From the NCBI GenBank assembly GCA_947169835.1, contig CAMVRH010000016.1, positions 1-11,895 of the forward strand: a stretch of 11,895 nucleotides of DNA, read 5' to 3'. The position numbers and the translations under genes are program-made. Of this stretch, positions 1 through 7,368 are shown piece by piece. The DNA is from an uncultured Lachnospira sp. Lineage in GTDB: Bacteria; Bacillota; Clostridia; Lachnospirales; Lachnospiraceae. Each line of letters begins with the position of its first letter. The stretch's first letter is position 1. Under the pieces are notes generated by a model. The model was not told where the DNA came from. It ran no database searches and was given only the letters and a program-made list of their open reading frames with translations.

Positions 1-13
1 TTTAACATATATC

Positions 14-42
14 TTGATTTATAATACAATTTGTTTTATATT
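14..42 (+). promoter_or_regulatory. Promoter for the putative antitoxin RNA
   Basis: A sigma-A-like promoter reads rightward: -35 TTGATT at 14-19, a 17-bp spacer, and -10 TATATT at 37-42. Transcription would begin near A49 or A51. The next good signal downstream is the strong terminator ending at 123, so the promoter would serve a short RNA convergent with the peptide gene at 114-194. The surrounding DNA is very AT-rich, so chance matches are possible. The support comes from the correct spacing and the paired terminator. Confidence 0.6.
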
Positions 43-80
43 AAAAATATACAGGAGCTATCCCTATACGGTTAGCCCTG
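40..80 (-). terminator. Possible terminator of the toxin mRNA
   Basis: Read leftward, 80 to 52 can fold into a hairpin: CAGG-GCTA pairs with TAGC-(T)-CCTG, eight pairs with one bulged base, and an inner CC/GG pairing is possible. TATATTTTTAATAT follows at about 51-38. This would end a toxin transcript of about 230 nt beyond the antitoxin coding region. The stem is modest and the T-run is interrupted, so this is a plausible site only. Confidence 0.4.
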
Positions 81-123
81 GTTGGTTATATTAAATAACC
101 GCGCGAGGCGCGGTTATTTTTTT
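49..123 (+). ncRNA. Putative antisense RNA (type I antitoxin)
   Basis: This is an inferred untranslated RNA of about 75 nt, running from the promoter at 14-42 to the U-run at 117-123. It should fold into two stem-loops. A 5' hairpin (52-80) pairs CAGG-(A)-GCTA with TAGC-CCTG, and the second is the 3' terminator hairpin (93-119). The RNA is convergent with the toxin gene and covers its last three codons, its stop codon and its 3' untranslated region. It would therefore be fully complementary to the 3' end of a toxin mRNA that reads through. A short RNA with two stem-loops facing a small hydrophobic peptide mRNA is the layout known for Fst/RNAII and TxpA/RatA-type systems. No significant ORF lies within it. 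The function is inferred from this architecture alone. Confidence 0.55.
93..123 (+). terminator. Intrinsic terminator of the putative antitoxin RNA
   Basis: A perfect 12-bp stem pairs 93-104 with 108-119 around a GAG triloop, with a GC-rich upper half. Seven T residues (117-123) follow on the plus strand. On the minus strand the same hairpin is followed by TTTAATAT, a poor U-tract, so termination should be much stronger rightward than leftward. The minus-strand stop codon (114-116) lies inside the stem. Confidence 0.85.
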
Positions 124-194
124 GTGTCTAAAAAGACAATGACAATAATCATGAGAAGTTGTAAGAAAATAGTCATACACTCAAAAACATTCAT
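114..194 (-). CDS. Small hydrophobic holin-like peptide, putative type I toxin
   Basis: This 26-residue ORF begins at the ATG at 194-192 and ends with TAA at 116-114. The peptide opens MNVFE, continues with an uncharged hydrophobic stretch MTIFLQLLMIIVIVFL (residues 7-22), and ends DTKK. The short N-terminus with an acidic residue, single membrane span and charged Lys tail match the plan of holin-like type I toxins such as the Fst, TxpA/BsrG and Hol_Tox types. Known members insert in the membrane and depolarise it when overproduced. It has a promoter (279-307), a leader of about 80 nt and an exceptionally strong ribosome binding site, which argue against a chance ORF. A convergent antisense RNA covers its 3' end. 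It is separated from polC by a terminator and is unrelated to the operon. Family membership is inferred from composition and layout and has not been tested by homology search. Confidence 0.7.
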   Translation of the reverse strand: MNVFECMTIFLQLLMIIVIVFLDTKK

Positions 195-210
195 ATTATC
201 ACCCCCTCCC
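195..210 (-). promoter_or_regulatory. Very strong ribosome binding site of the toxin ORF
   Basis: On the minus strand GGGAGGGGGTGATAAT sits directly before the ATG. It contains both a GGAGG core and the GGTGAT extension complementary to the 16S 3' end. This is stronger than any site in the neighbouring housekeeping operon and fixes the start at 194. GAGGGG here (208-203) can pair with CTTCTC inside the coding region (158-153), using two G-U pairs. That could hide the site in the folded mRNA. Confidence 0.8.
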
Positions 211-278
211 TTCAATAATCATTACATTATCTAGGTCAGGGCTAACCGCATAGCGTACAGGATAACTCCCGCTCTGCA

Positions 279-307
279 ATTATACTCTTTTTGTTTTTCT
301 TTTGCAA
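279..307 (-). promoter_or_regulatory. Promoter of the toxin mRNA
   Basis: On the minus strand, -35 TTGCAA (307-302), a 17-bp A-rich spacer and a perfect -10 TATAAT (284-279) form a near-consensus sigma-A promoter. Transcription should start at about 275-272, giving a leader of roughly 80 nt before the ATG at 194. It is downstream of the polC terminator (330-361), so the small gene is transcribed independently. Confidence 0.85.
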
Positions 308-329
308 CATTTTATTTATATGATTTCAC

Positions 330-361
330 AAAAATAGCGGTGTTTCTACACCGCTATTTTT
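330..361 (-). terminator. Intrinsic terminator at the end of the polC operon
   Basis: A perfect 14-bp stem pairs 330-343 with 348-361 around a 4-nt loop. On the minus strand the descending arm ends in TTTTT, the usual form for a Firmicute terminator. The plus strand also ends in a run of six T, so it could act in both directions. The outermost stem base overlaps the last base of the polC stop codon (363-361), so no 3' spacer separates them. It insulates the operon from the small toxin locus. Confidence 0.9.
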
Positions 362-3300
362 TATAAATCAAAAATTGATAACTGGCTATCTTCTTTCATG
401 CCATCCAATAAACCAAGTTTTGTCATAGTCTCCATTACTGTTTTATTTATTCCACACTTTTCAATCATCTCTTTCTTGGATTCGAATGGGCCGTCCATCT
501 GGCTGATTACTTCTTCTAGCTGCTCAGCGGCTTTGTCTCCCATTCCCTCGATACTATCAAGCGATGGCATTATCTTTCCGTCAAAGATCTGGAAGTCGTG
601 AGCTTTTGCTTTATAGATATCTAAAGGCATAAACTCGAAGCCTCTAGCATACATCTCTTGTACTACTCTCATATCTGAGTATGTAGCATCGTCCTTTGGA
701 AGAGATGTGTGGTTGTTAATTCTGTTTTTAACTTCGTTGTATTCCATCTCTAACTTCTGTGGGCCCATGCACATTGTCTCATAGTTAAACTGTTTTGCAC
801 GGATGCCAAAGAATGCTGCATAGTATGCAAGCGGATGGTAAACTTTGTACCAGGCTACACGAAGTGCCATCATAATATATGCGGCAGCGTGCGCCTTAGG
901 GAACATGTACGAAATCTTCTTACATGACCAAATATACCAATCAGGAACATTGTTGTCTCGCATTATTTGTTCTTCGTCTATCTCGTTTCCTTCTTTGTCG
1001 TAGTAGTTTAGTAGGCCTTTTCCTTTACGGACATGCTCCATTATTTCAAAACTTAGGAGCGGATCAATACCCTTGTCCATCAAATAAACCATAATATCAT
1101 CACGCGTACAGATGGCTGATGAAATAGTACATCTTCCATCTTTAATTAGAAGCTGCGCGTTTCCAAGCCACACATTTGTACCATGAGACAATCCTGCCAA
1201 ACGTACCAAATCGGCAAACTTAGTAGGCTTTGTATCTACAATCATCTGGATAACAAAGTCTGTACCTAATTCTGGAAGTCCTAAACTACCTGTTGGACAT
1301 CCATCAATATCATTTGATGTGATGCCAAGCACCTTTGGACTCTCAAATAACGACATAACCTTTGGATCGTCAAAAGGTACGTCTTTACGTACGTCTGTAT
1401 CTGTGTATTTTTCCAAACGACGAATCATGGTTGGATCGTCGTGTCCTAGCTCATCAAGTTTTAGCAAGTTACTATCAATAGCATGGTACTCAAAGTGTGT
1501 TGTGATAGTATCTGTGTTCATATCGTTAGCAGGTTTTTGGATAGGTGTGAAATCGTAAATCTCTTTGTCGCGAGGAACGATAACAATACCACCTGGATGC
1601 TGTCCAGTAGTTTTTCGAACACCTGTTATTCTATTTTTGATTCGCTCAATCTCTGCTTTTCTCTTCTGCTCGTTGTGTTCTTCATAGTAATGTTTAACAT
1701 AACCAAAAGCAGTCTTTTCAGCTACACCAGAAATAGTTCCGGCTCTAAACGTGTTTCCTTTGCCGAACATTTCCTCTGTGTATGCGTGAGCTCTCGCCTG
1801 GTAATCACCAGAGAAGTTAAGGTCGATATCTGGCTCTTTGTTTCCACCAAAGCCAAGGAATGTCTCAAACGGAATCTCAAGGCCGTCCTTCTTCATCTTC
1901 TCGCCACAGTGTGGGCAAATGCCGTCCGGCAAGTCAAATCCCACACCACCATTGCGGCGGATTTCAACAATATGACCTTGTAGTTCTTCTATCTTTTCTT
2001 CGTCCACATCGCCTGAAGCTGAGTATTCATTTTCAAATACTGATGTGCGACAATGCTCACAGTAATAATGAGGAGCCAAAGGGTTACACTCTGTGATGCT
2101 AGACATAGTAGCTGCAAAGGATGAACCTACAGAACCTCTAGATCCTACTAGATAGCCATCCTCATTTGACTTAGTAACCAGTTTCTGCGCCATTATATAC
2201 ATTACGGCATATCCATTACCGATAATAGAGTTAAGCTCAGTTTCTAGTCTTTCCTCTACTATCTTTGGAAGTTTATCGCCATACATTTCATGCGCTTTCT
2301 CGTAGCACATGTTACGCAAGTTCTCTTCTGAGTTCTCAAGCACTGGTGGACATTTGTCTGGGTGGATAGGTGAAATAGTTTCAATCATATCCGCAATCTT
2401 GTTTGTGTTTGTGATTACTACTTCCTCTGCCACTTCTGAACCTAAGTACTCAAACTCATCGAGCATTTCCTCAGTAGTTCTAAGATAAATTGGTGGCTGA
2501 TCATCCGCATCTGAATATCCATTACCATACTGAATAATTCTTCTGTATAGTTCGTCTTCTGGATCCATAAAATGAACATCACAAGTAGCCACTGTCATCT
2601 TGCCCACTTTTTGTCCAAGCTTGTAAATCTTTTTATTTATCTCTTCTAGATCTTTTCTAGAATCAACTAAGAATTTCTTCTTGTCATCTATCTCTGAGTT
2701 TCCAGTTCTCACCATAAACTCATTGTTTCCGATTGGTTGAATTTCAAAGTAGTCGTAAAAGTCCGCTATTCTAGCAATCTCTTGAGCTGGCTTGTCGTGA
2801 AGAATAGCCTGATAAAGTTCACCAGCCTCACACGCACTACCAATAATCAAACCTTCATTCAATTTCAAATAGTCACTCTTCATAATTCGAGGACGTTTGT
2901 TTGCGAAAGTCTCGATATGTGAAATAGAGATAAGTTTATAGAGGTTTTTCAAACCAACCAAGTTCTTAACCAAAATGATGGCATGGTTTGATGGAAGTTT
3001 ACTCTTAAACTCATCTGACTCTATACCTTTTTCATTTGCTTCATCTAGATTTGTAATACCCTGCTCTTTCATTCTGCTAATTAGCTTTTGGAAAATGCGT
3101 GCAGTACACTCTGCATCATCCACAGCTCTGTGGTGATTTCCAAGCGGAACACCCAAAGCCTTTGCCACAGTATCAAGCTTATACCTAGCAAGACCAGTCA
3201 CAAGGAATCTAGAAAGTCCCACTGTATCTATCACAGTAAACTCACATGGAATATCCATACGTCTGCAGTTTGCCTCGATAAAACTCATATCAAAGTCCGC

Positions 3301-4905
3301 ATTGTGCGCAACCATAATTGAGTCTTTGCAAAACTCCATAAACTTTGGCAATACTTCTTCTATCTTTGGCGAGTCCTTAACCATCACATCGTTAATGCCA
3401 GTCAAGTCCTCTATTCTAAACGGAATTGGTCTCTCAGGATTTACAAAAGTAGAGAATCTATCAACTATTTCTCCATCCTTAATCTTTACAGCGCCAATCT
3501 CGATAATTTTATCCTGTGCTGCACTAAAACCAGTAGTCTCCAAGTCAAAGACCACAAATTCCGAATCAAATGTCTGACCTTTGGAATTTACAATCATACC
3601 CTTGATGTCATCCACCAGGTATGCTTCCACTCCGTAAATTACTTTAAAGTCGCACTCTTCATTATTCTTCTTACATTTTGCTTTTATACTCTCAAACTGA
3701 TGATGTGCATCTGGGAAACCTAGAACTACACCGTGATCAGTAATAGCAATAGCCTTATGTCCCCAGTCGTACGCGCGCTGAACCAAATCTCCAGGATCAG
3801 TAACCGCATCCATATCACTCATCTTTGTATGGCAGTGAAGTTCCACTCTCTTTTCTACCGCGTTATCCTCGCGCACAGATTTCGCAAAGCCAGGAATCAC
3901 TTTAATTCCGCCCACACGAGTAATCTCAACTTCCCCGTCAAAGTCATCGTACAAAGCACTACCTAACACCTGAATGAAAGTTCCCTTCTTAACAATAGAT
4001 AAAAAGTCATCTTTCACAGCCTCGTTAGGTAGGAATATTTTAACAGTGATACTGTCAGTAAAATCAGTAATGTCCATCTTCACGATGAACTTACCTGTTC
4101 TAGTTTCATTTGAATCTATACTAAAGATTTGTCCTTTACAAATAACACGACCAGTGCCTTCGTACACATCTTTAAGGTCACTAATGATTCTCTTGTTATT
4201 CTCGTCATCTAAATCAAAGTCTTTGCCGTAGACTACTCCATCTTTATCTTCGGCTGAAGCTTTAGTAACTTTCTTTACAACAATTTCATTTCCATCTTCG
4301 TCAGTCTCTGTCTCTTTCTTTTCAGTCTCCTTCTGGCTCTTCTTCATAATGGCCTGAACTTCGTTTTCAATCTTCTTTTTGTTGTGCTCTTCAAATCGCT
4401 TTCCTTCGGATTCTTTCAAGAACACTTCCACCTCTATAGGCATTCCGAAGCGCTCGGCAAAGATTGACATTAGCCTTTCTTTCATCTCGCTTACTTGAGA
4501 CTCAGACACAATGTTTTTTATAAAACTAATCTCTAAAACATTATCATTAAAATGCATTGGAGCTTTTTTGAAAGTTACGCCAAACGAATGACTGATTTCA
4601 TTAAACTCTAGAGACAAACTTTCTTTGTACTCATCTAGCAAATATTCTCTTGTGTACTGGCTTGATAGGTTGTACTTTTCAATGATTTGCACTTCCATAT
4701 GTTTGCCAGTCATGAGACTTTTCTCGATTGCTTTTTTCACATCATAAATAGCAGACTTTTCTATAAGTCTGCTACTTTCGATATATACTCTCATCTTTGT
4801 GTGATCTCTGTTTGTTTTAATCTTGATTACAGTCACATCTTCAAAGAGAGCTTTTATATCATCTTTTAATTTTAAATTTTGAAATACATCAAAAAACTTT
4901 TTCAA
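361..4905 (-). CDS. polC: DNA polymerase III alpha subunit, Gram-positive PolC type
   Basis: PolC is the main replicative DNA polymerase of low-GC Gram-positives. Residue positions follow the 1514-aa product. After an N-terminal domain and a charged linker (about 165-222) comes an OB-fold (about 250-335). A PHP domain follows, with HCH at 357-359, split by a DEDDh 3'-5' exonuclease carrying D454, E456, D539, H592 and D597. The PolC zinc finger has cysteines 949, 952, 997 and 1000. The polymerase aspartates are D1026 and D1028 in PDIDLNF, and D1151 in LKLDELGHDD. QLSIF at 1508-1512 is a sliding-clamp binding motif. The start is TTG (4905-4903), one base after the ispG stop, with GGGGAAA (4917-4911) as ribosome binding site. 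No in-frame ATG occurs until residue 38. Its length is slightly above the common 1430-1470 aa. It is the last gene of the operon. Confidence 0.98.
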   Translation of the reverse strand: MKKFFDVFQNLKLKDDIKALFEDVTVIKIKTNRDHTKMRVYIESSRLIEKSAIYDVKKAIEKSLMTGKHMEVQIIEKYNLSSQYTREYLLDEYKESLSLEFNEISHSFGVTFKKAPMHFNDNVLEISFIKNIVSESQVSEMKERLMSIFAERFGMPIEVEVFLKESEGKRFEEHNKKKIENEVQAIMKKSQKETEKKETETDEDGNEIVVKKVTKASAEDKDGVVYGKDFDLDDENNKRIISDLKDVYEGTGRVICKGQIFSIDSNETRTGKFIVKMDITDFTDSITVKIFLPNEAVKDDFLSIVKKGTFIQVLGSALYDDFDGEVEITRVGGIKVIPGFAKSVREDNAVEKRVELHCHTKMSDMDAVTDPGDLVQRAYDWGHKAIAITDHGVVLGFPDAHHQFESIKAKCKKNNEECDFKVIYGVEAYLVDDIKGMIVNSKGQTFDSEFVVFDLETTGFSAAQDKIIEIGAVKIKDGEIVDRFSTFVNPERPIPFRIEDLTGINDVMVKDSPKIEEVLPKFMEFCKDSIMVAHNADFDMSFIEANCRRMDIPCEFTVIDTVGLSRFLVTGLARYKLDTVAKALGVPLGNHHRAVDDAECTARIFQKLISRMKEQGITNLDEANEKGIESDEFKSKLPSNHAIILVKNLVGLKNLYKLISISHIETFANKRPRIMKSDYLKLNEGLIIGSACEAGELYQAILHDKPAQEIARIADFYDYFEIQPIGNNEFMVRTGNSEIDDKKKFLVDSRKDLEEINKKIYKLGQKVGKMTVATCDVHFMDPEDELYRRIIQYGNGYSDADDQPPIYLRTTEEMLDEFEYLGSEVAEEVVITNTNKIADMIETISPIHPDKCPPVLENSEENLRNMCYEKAHEMYGDKLPKIVEERLETELNSIIGNGYAVMYIMAQKLVTKSNEDGYLVGSRGSVGSSFAATMSSITECNPLAPHYYCEHCRTSVFENEYSASGDVDEEKIEELQGHIVEIRRNGGVGFDLPDGICPHCGEKMKKDGLEIPFETFLGFGGNKEPDIDLNFSGDYQARAHAYTEEMFGKGNTFRAGTISGVAEKTAFGYVKHYYEEHNEQKRKAEIERIKNRITGVRKTTGQHPGGIVIVPRDKEIYDFTPIQKPANDMNTDTITTHFEYHAIDSNLLKLDELGHDDPTMIRRLEKYTDTDVRKDVPFDDPKVMSLFESPKVLGITSNDIDGCPTGSLGLPELGTDFVIQMIVDTKPTKFADLVRLAGLSHGTNVWLGNAQLLIKDGRCTISSAICTRDDIMVYLMDKGIDPLLSFEIMEHVRKGKGLLNYYDKEGNEIDEEQIMRDNNVPDWYIWSCKKISYMFPKAHAAAYIMMALRVAWYKVYHPLAYYAAFFGIRAKQFNYETMCMGPQKLEMEYNEVKNRINNHTSLPKDDATYSDMRVVQEMYARGFEFMPLDIYKAKAHDFQIFDGKIMPSLDSIEGMGDKAAEQLEEVISQMDGPFESKKEMIEKCGINKTVMETMTKLGLLDGMKEDSQLSIFDL

Positions 4906-4906
4906 T

Positions 4907-5965
4907 TTACTTTCCCCAAGTTTTCAATTCTTCCTCTAATACGTTTACAAGTTCCTCCTCCGGAACCTTTTTGATAATTTCGCCTTTCTTTATAAGTAGG
5001 CCTTCTCCTTTGCCGCCGGCTATTCCTATGTCGGCTTCTCTGGCTTCTCCAGGGCCGTTAACAACGCAACCCATCACTGCCACTTTTATATTAAGATCGT
5101 CATATTTTGTGACCATGTTTTCCACTTTGTTTGCTAGGCCAATCAAATCAATTTCGGTTCTTCCACAAGTTGGGCAAGAAACTACACTTATGCCTCCGCT
5201 ACGAAGACCTAGAGTCTTTAGAATAAGTTTTGCACTCTTAATCTCCTCTAGAGGTTCGCCCGTCAAAGACACGCGGATAGTATCACCAATACCCTGGTTT
5301 AGAATAAGTCCAAGGCCGATAGATGATTTGATGTTACCTGATGTAATAGTGCCAGACTCTGTAATTCCAACATGAAGTGGATGATTCGTCTTTTCAGCAA
5401 TCAGCTCGTGAGCTTTCACGCACATCATTACATCTGAAGATTTTATACTAATGACTAGGTTGTCATACCCTAAGTCCTCAATTATCTTAACTTTATCCAA
5501 TGCGCTTTCAACTATACCCTCAGCAGTTACTTTGCCGTACTTTTCTAGGATAGGCTTTTCCAAAGAGCCAGAGTTTACACCCACACGAATTGGGATGTTT
5601 CTTTCTTTCGCCACATCTACCACTGCTTTTACATTTTCAATTGAGCAACTGTTTCCGGGGTTGATGCGGATCTTATCAGCGCCGTTTTCCATAGCGGCAA
5701 TTGCTAGTTTATAGTCAAAGTGAATATCAGCAACTAGCGGAATGTTTATCTGCTCCTTTATTTTGCTAAGAGCTTCTGCCGCTTCCATAGTTGGCACAGC
5801 GCAGCGAATAATGTCGCAGCCAGCAGCCTCTAGCTCTTTAATCTGAGCTACAGTAGCTTCCACATCTTCAGTCTTTGTGTTTGTCATAGACTGAATCATA
5901 ATAGGATTTCCTGCACCTATTACTTTGTTTCCGATTTTCACTTCTTTAGTTTGATCTCTAAACAT
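4907..5965 (-). CDS. ispG: 4-hydroxy-3-methylbut-2-en-1-yl diphosphate synthase
   Basis: IspG (GcpE) is the penultimate enzyme of the MEP pathway. It reductively opens 2-C-methylerythritol 2,4-cyclodiphosphate to HMBPP using a [4Fe-4S] cluster. The 352-aa protein has the short bacterial form: an N-terminal TIM barrel starting with [10 protein letters not shown] and including [10 protein letters not shown] and KIRINPGN, then the iron-sulfur domain. The three cluster cysteines are visible as C264 and C267 in CPTCGR and C300 in GCVVNGPGE, with E307 as the probable fourth ligand. The ATG start lies 2 bp past the rseP stop. No clear Shine-Dalgarno precedes it, only AAGAAAG-like sequence, so translation probably depends on ribosomes finishing rseP. 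It ends one base before the polC start. With dxr two genes upstream, the operon holds two MEP steps. Confidence 0.97.
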   Translation of the reverse strand: MFRDQTKEVKIGNKVIGAGNPIMIQSMTNTKTEDVEATVAQIKELEAAGCDIIRCAVPTMEAAEALSKIKEQINIPLVADIHFDYKLAIAAMENGADKIRINPGNSCSIENVKAVVDVAKERNIPIRVGVNSGSLEKPILEKYGKVTAEGIVESALDKVKIIEDLGYDNLVISIKSSDVMMCVKAHELIAEKTNHPLHVGITESGTITSGNIKSSIGLGLILNQGIGDTIRVSLTGEPLEEIKSAKLILKTLGLRSGGISVVSCPTCGRTEIDLIGLANKVENMVTKYDDLNIKVAVMGCVVNGPGEAREADIGIAGGKGEGLLIKKGEIIKKVPEEELVNVLEEELKTWGK

Positions 5966-5967
5966 AA

Positions 5968-7368
5968 TTAAAATATCAACTTTCTTATATCGTTAAATAC
6001 TAAGAATACCATTAGTGCCATAAGTATGATAAATCCGATAAAGTGTATCATTCCCTCTTTGTCTTTCGGAATTTGTTTTCTAGTGATTGCCTCGATAATG
6101 TAGATTAATAATCTTCCACCATCTAGAGCTGGAATTGGAAGTAGATTCATTACACCCAAGTTTGCGCTTAGCATGATTGCTAGGTTTAGAAGCGCAAGCA
6201 ATGTGATTCCAAAACCATGCTGACTGTTTTCTTTATAAGTGTCACCAATCACGCTTACGATTCCAACAGGGCCTGAAACTTCATTTGCTGAAACTCCACC
6301 AGTAACTAACATCTTCAAACTCTTAAGAACAGTAAACACTTCGTATCTCATCTCAACCAAACTGTATTTGATTGTTCCAAAAAATCCCTGACGCTCTCTT
6401 TGCAAGTTATATGCAAAGCCTGTAGAGTAAACATTTGTCTTTACTGGTTTAACTTTCGCTGTAAATGTTTTGCTACCACGCTTCAGTACGAAAGTTACTT
6501 CACTTCCATCAAGCGGATGTTCCTCTAGATATTTATTTATCTCTTCTCCTGAAGAAATAGGTGTTCCGTTTATCTTTTCAACTTCGTCCTTCGCCAAAAC
6601 GCCTGCCTTAGCCATGGCCGAATCTTTGGTCACTTGCGAAATAACTGGCGCACTAGCACCTGAACTATAACTGATTCCTAACAAATATTTATTTTCTTTG
6701 TCTGGTTTGTATGTGATAGTTTTTTTCTTGCCATCACGCTCGTACGTCAAAGTAATTGGATCTTTGCCTATTGGGTCAGTATATTCTTCCACATACAATT
6801 CTCTACCAATAGAAATCCAAGCACCGTTAAACTTAGTGATTTTATCACCACTTCTCAAGCCTGCTTTATATGCGTTTGACTGTGTTTGTGGAATAGCATT
6901 TGCAACAGCCTGCTGTTTCATCTTCTCTTCCACTGATTTGTCTTTGCCCTTTGACTGTACGACCACCTTTGGTTTTTCACCTTCTACATATGTAACTGTA
7001 GATGGATCTGTTCCAGCAAATCCAATCACAATCAAAGATAAAACAAACGCTAGCAAAAAGTTAAATAGCGGTCCTGCAAATACAATTAAAAATCTTTGCC
7101 ATCTAGGTTTAGAGTTAAACGAACCTTCTTCCATGTTGTCTTCGTCTTCTCCTAGCATTGCGCAAGAACCACCGATAGGTAGTGCCTTTATGGAATATCT
7201 AGTTCCACTCTTTGCCACACGGCTAAAGATTCTTGGGCCCATTCCGATTGAAAACTCGTTCACTGTAACACCAAATTTTTTCGCAAAAATAAAGTGTCCG
7301 AACTCGTGAATCAAAACGAGCAAGCCGAATATTAAAATTGCAATTATTATGCCAATAAATGTCTGCAT
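5968..7368 (-). CDS. rseP: Site-2 intramembrane zinc metalloprotease, RseP/RasP family
   Basis: This is a membrane protease that cuts transmembrane substrates such as anti-sigma factors, cell-division proteins and leftover signal peptides. In the 466-aa product the zinc motif HEFGH is at residues 21-25 in the first membrane helix. The third zinc ligand is D416 in [11 protein letters not shown], near the C-terminal helices. Membrane segments are predicted at about 3-28, 93-118, 386-410 and 438-459. Two PDZ-like domains, about 155-222 and 238-308, lie between them on the extracytoplasmic side. A lysine-rich charged stretch (about 131-152) precedes the first. It is somewhat longer than the B. 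subtilis RasP (about 420 aa). Its ATG overlaps the dxr stop by one base (TAATG), and its GAGGAG ribosome site (7385-7380) lies inside the dxr coding end, so the two are likely translationally coupled. Confidence 0.95.
   Translation of the reverse strand: MQTFIGIIIAILIFGLLVLIHEFGHFIFAKKFGVTVNEFSIGMGPRIFSRVAKSGTRYSIKALPIGGSCAMLGEDEDNMEEGSFNSKPRWQRFLIVFAGPLFNFLLAFVLSLIVIGFAGTDPSTVTYVEGEKPKVVVQSKGKDKSVEEKMKQQAVANAIPQTQSNAYKAGLRSGDKITKFNGAWISIGRELYVEEYTDPIGKDPITLTYERDGKKKTITYKPDKENKYLLGISYSSGASAPVISQVTKDSAMAKAGVLAKDEVEKINGTPISSGEEINKYLEEHPLDGSEVTFVLKRGSKTFTAKVKPVKTNVYSTGFAYNLQRERQGFFGTIKYSLVEMRYEVFTVLKSLKMLVTGGVSANEVSGPVGIVSVIGDTYKENSQHGFGITLLALLNLAIMLSANLGVMNLLPIPALDGGRLLIYIIEAITRKQIPKDKEGMIHFIGFIILMALMVFLVFNDIRKLIF

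Larger units (their letters stand above)
54..269. repeat. Imperfect inverted repeat flanking the toxin ORF
   Basis: The arms are 54-80 and 237-269. The inner 12 bp are perfect (69-80 against 237-248), and the rest matches except for a 6-nt insertion (254-259) and two differences. In the minus-strand RNA both differences become G-U pairs (249 with 68, 265 with 58), whereas in plus-strand RNA they would be A/C mismatches. The toxin mRNA can therefore form a 27-bp helix joining its 5' leader to its 3' untranslated region. The arms also make the 5' ends of the two convergent RNAs near-copies of each other. Confidence 0.85.

Noticed and set aside
54..269. Terminal inverted repeats of a small mobile element (MITE)
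   Set aside because: The arms sit just downstream of two facing promoters, form hairpins within each RNA and differ by G-U-preserving changes. No target-site duplication was seen. An RNA-level role fits better, though a mobile origin cannot be fully excluded.
230..275. A riboswitch or T-box in the leader of the small peptide gene
   Set aside because: The leader is only about 80 nt, no known aptamer consensus is recognisable, and its sequence is explained by the inverted repeat with 54-80.
1483..1983. 166-codon plus-strand frame opposite polC
   Set aside because: It is antisense to the polymerase catalytic region, whose conservation explains the open frame; no independent signals were seen.
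6698..7309. 203-codon plus-strand frame opposite rseP
   Set aside because: It is a mirror of a clearly conserved gene, has no recognisable domain or ribosome site, and lies fully within rseP.
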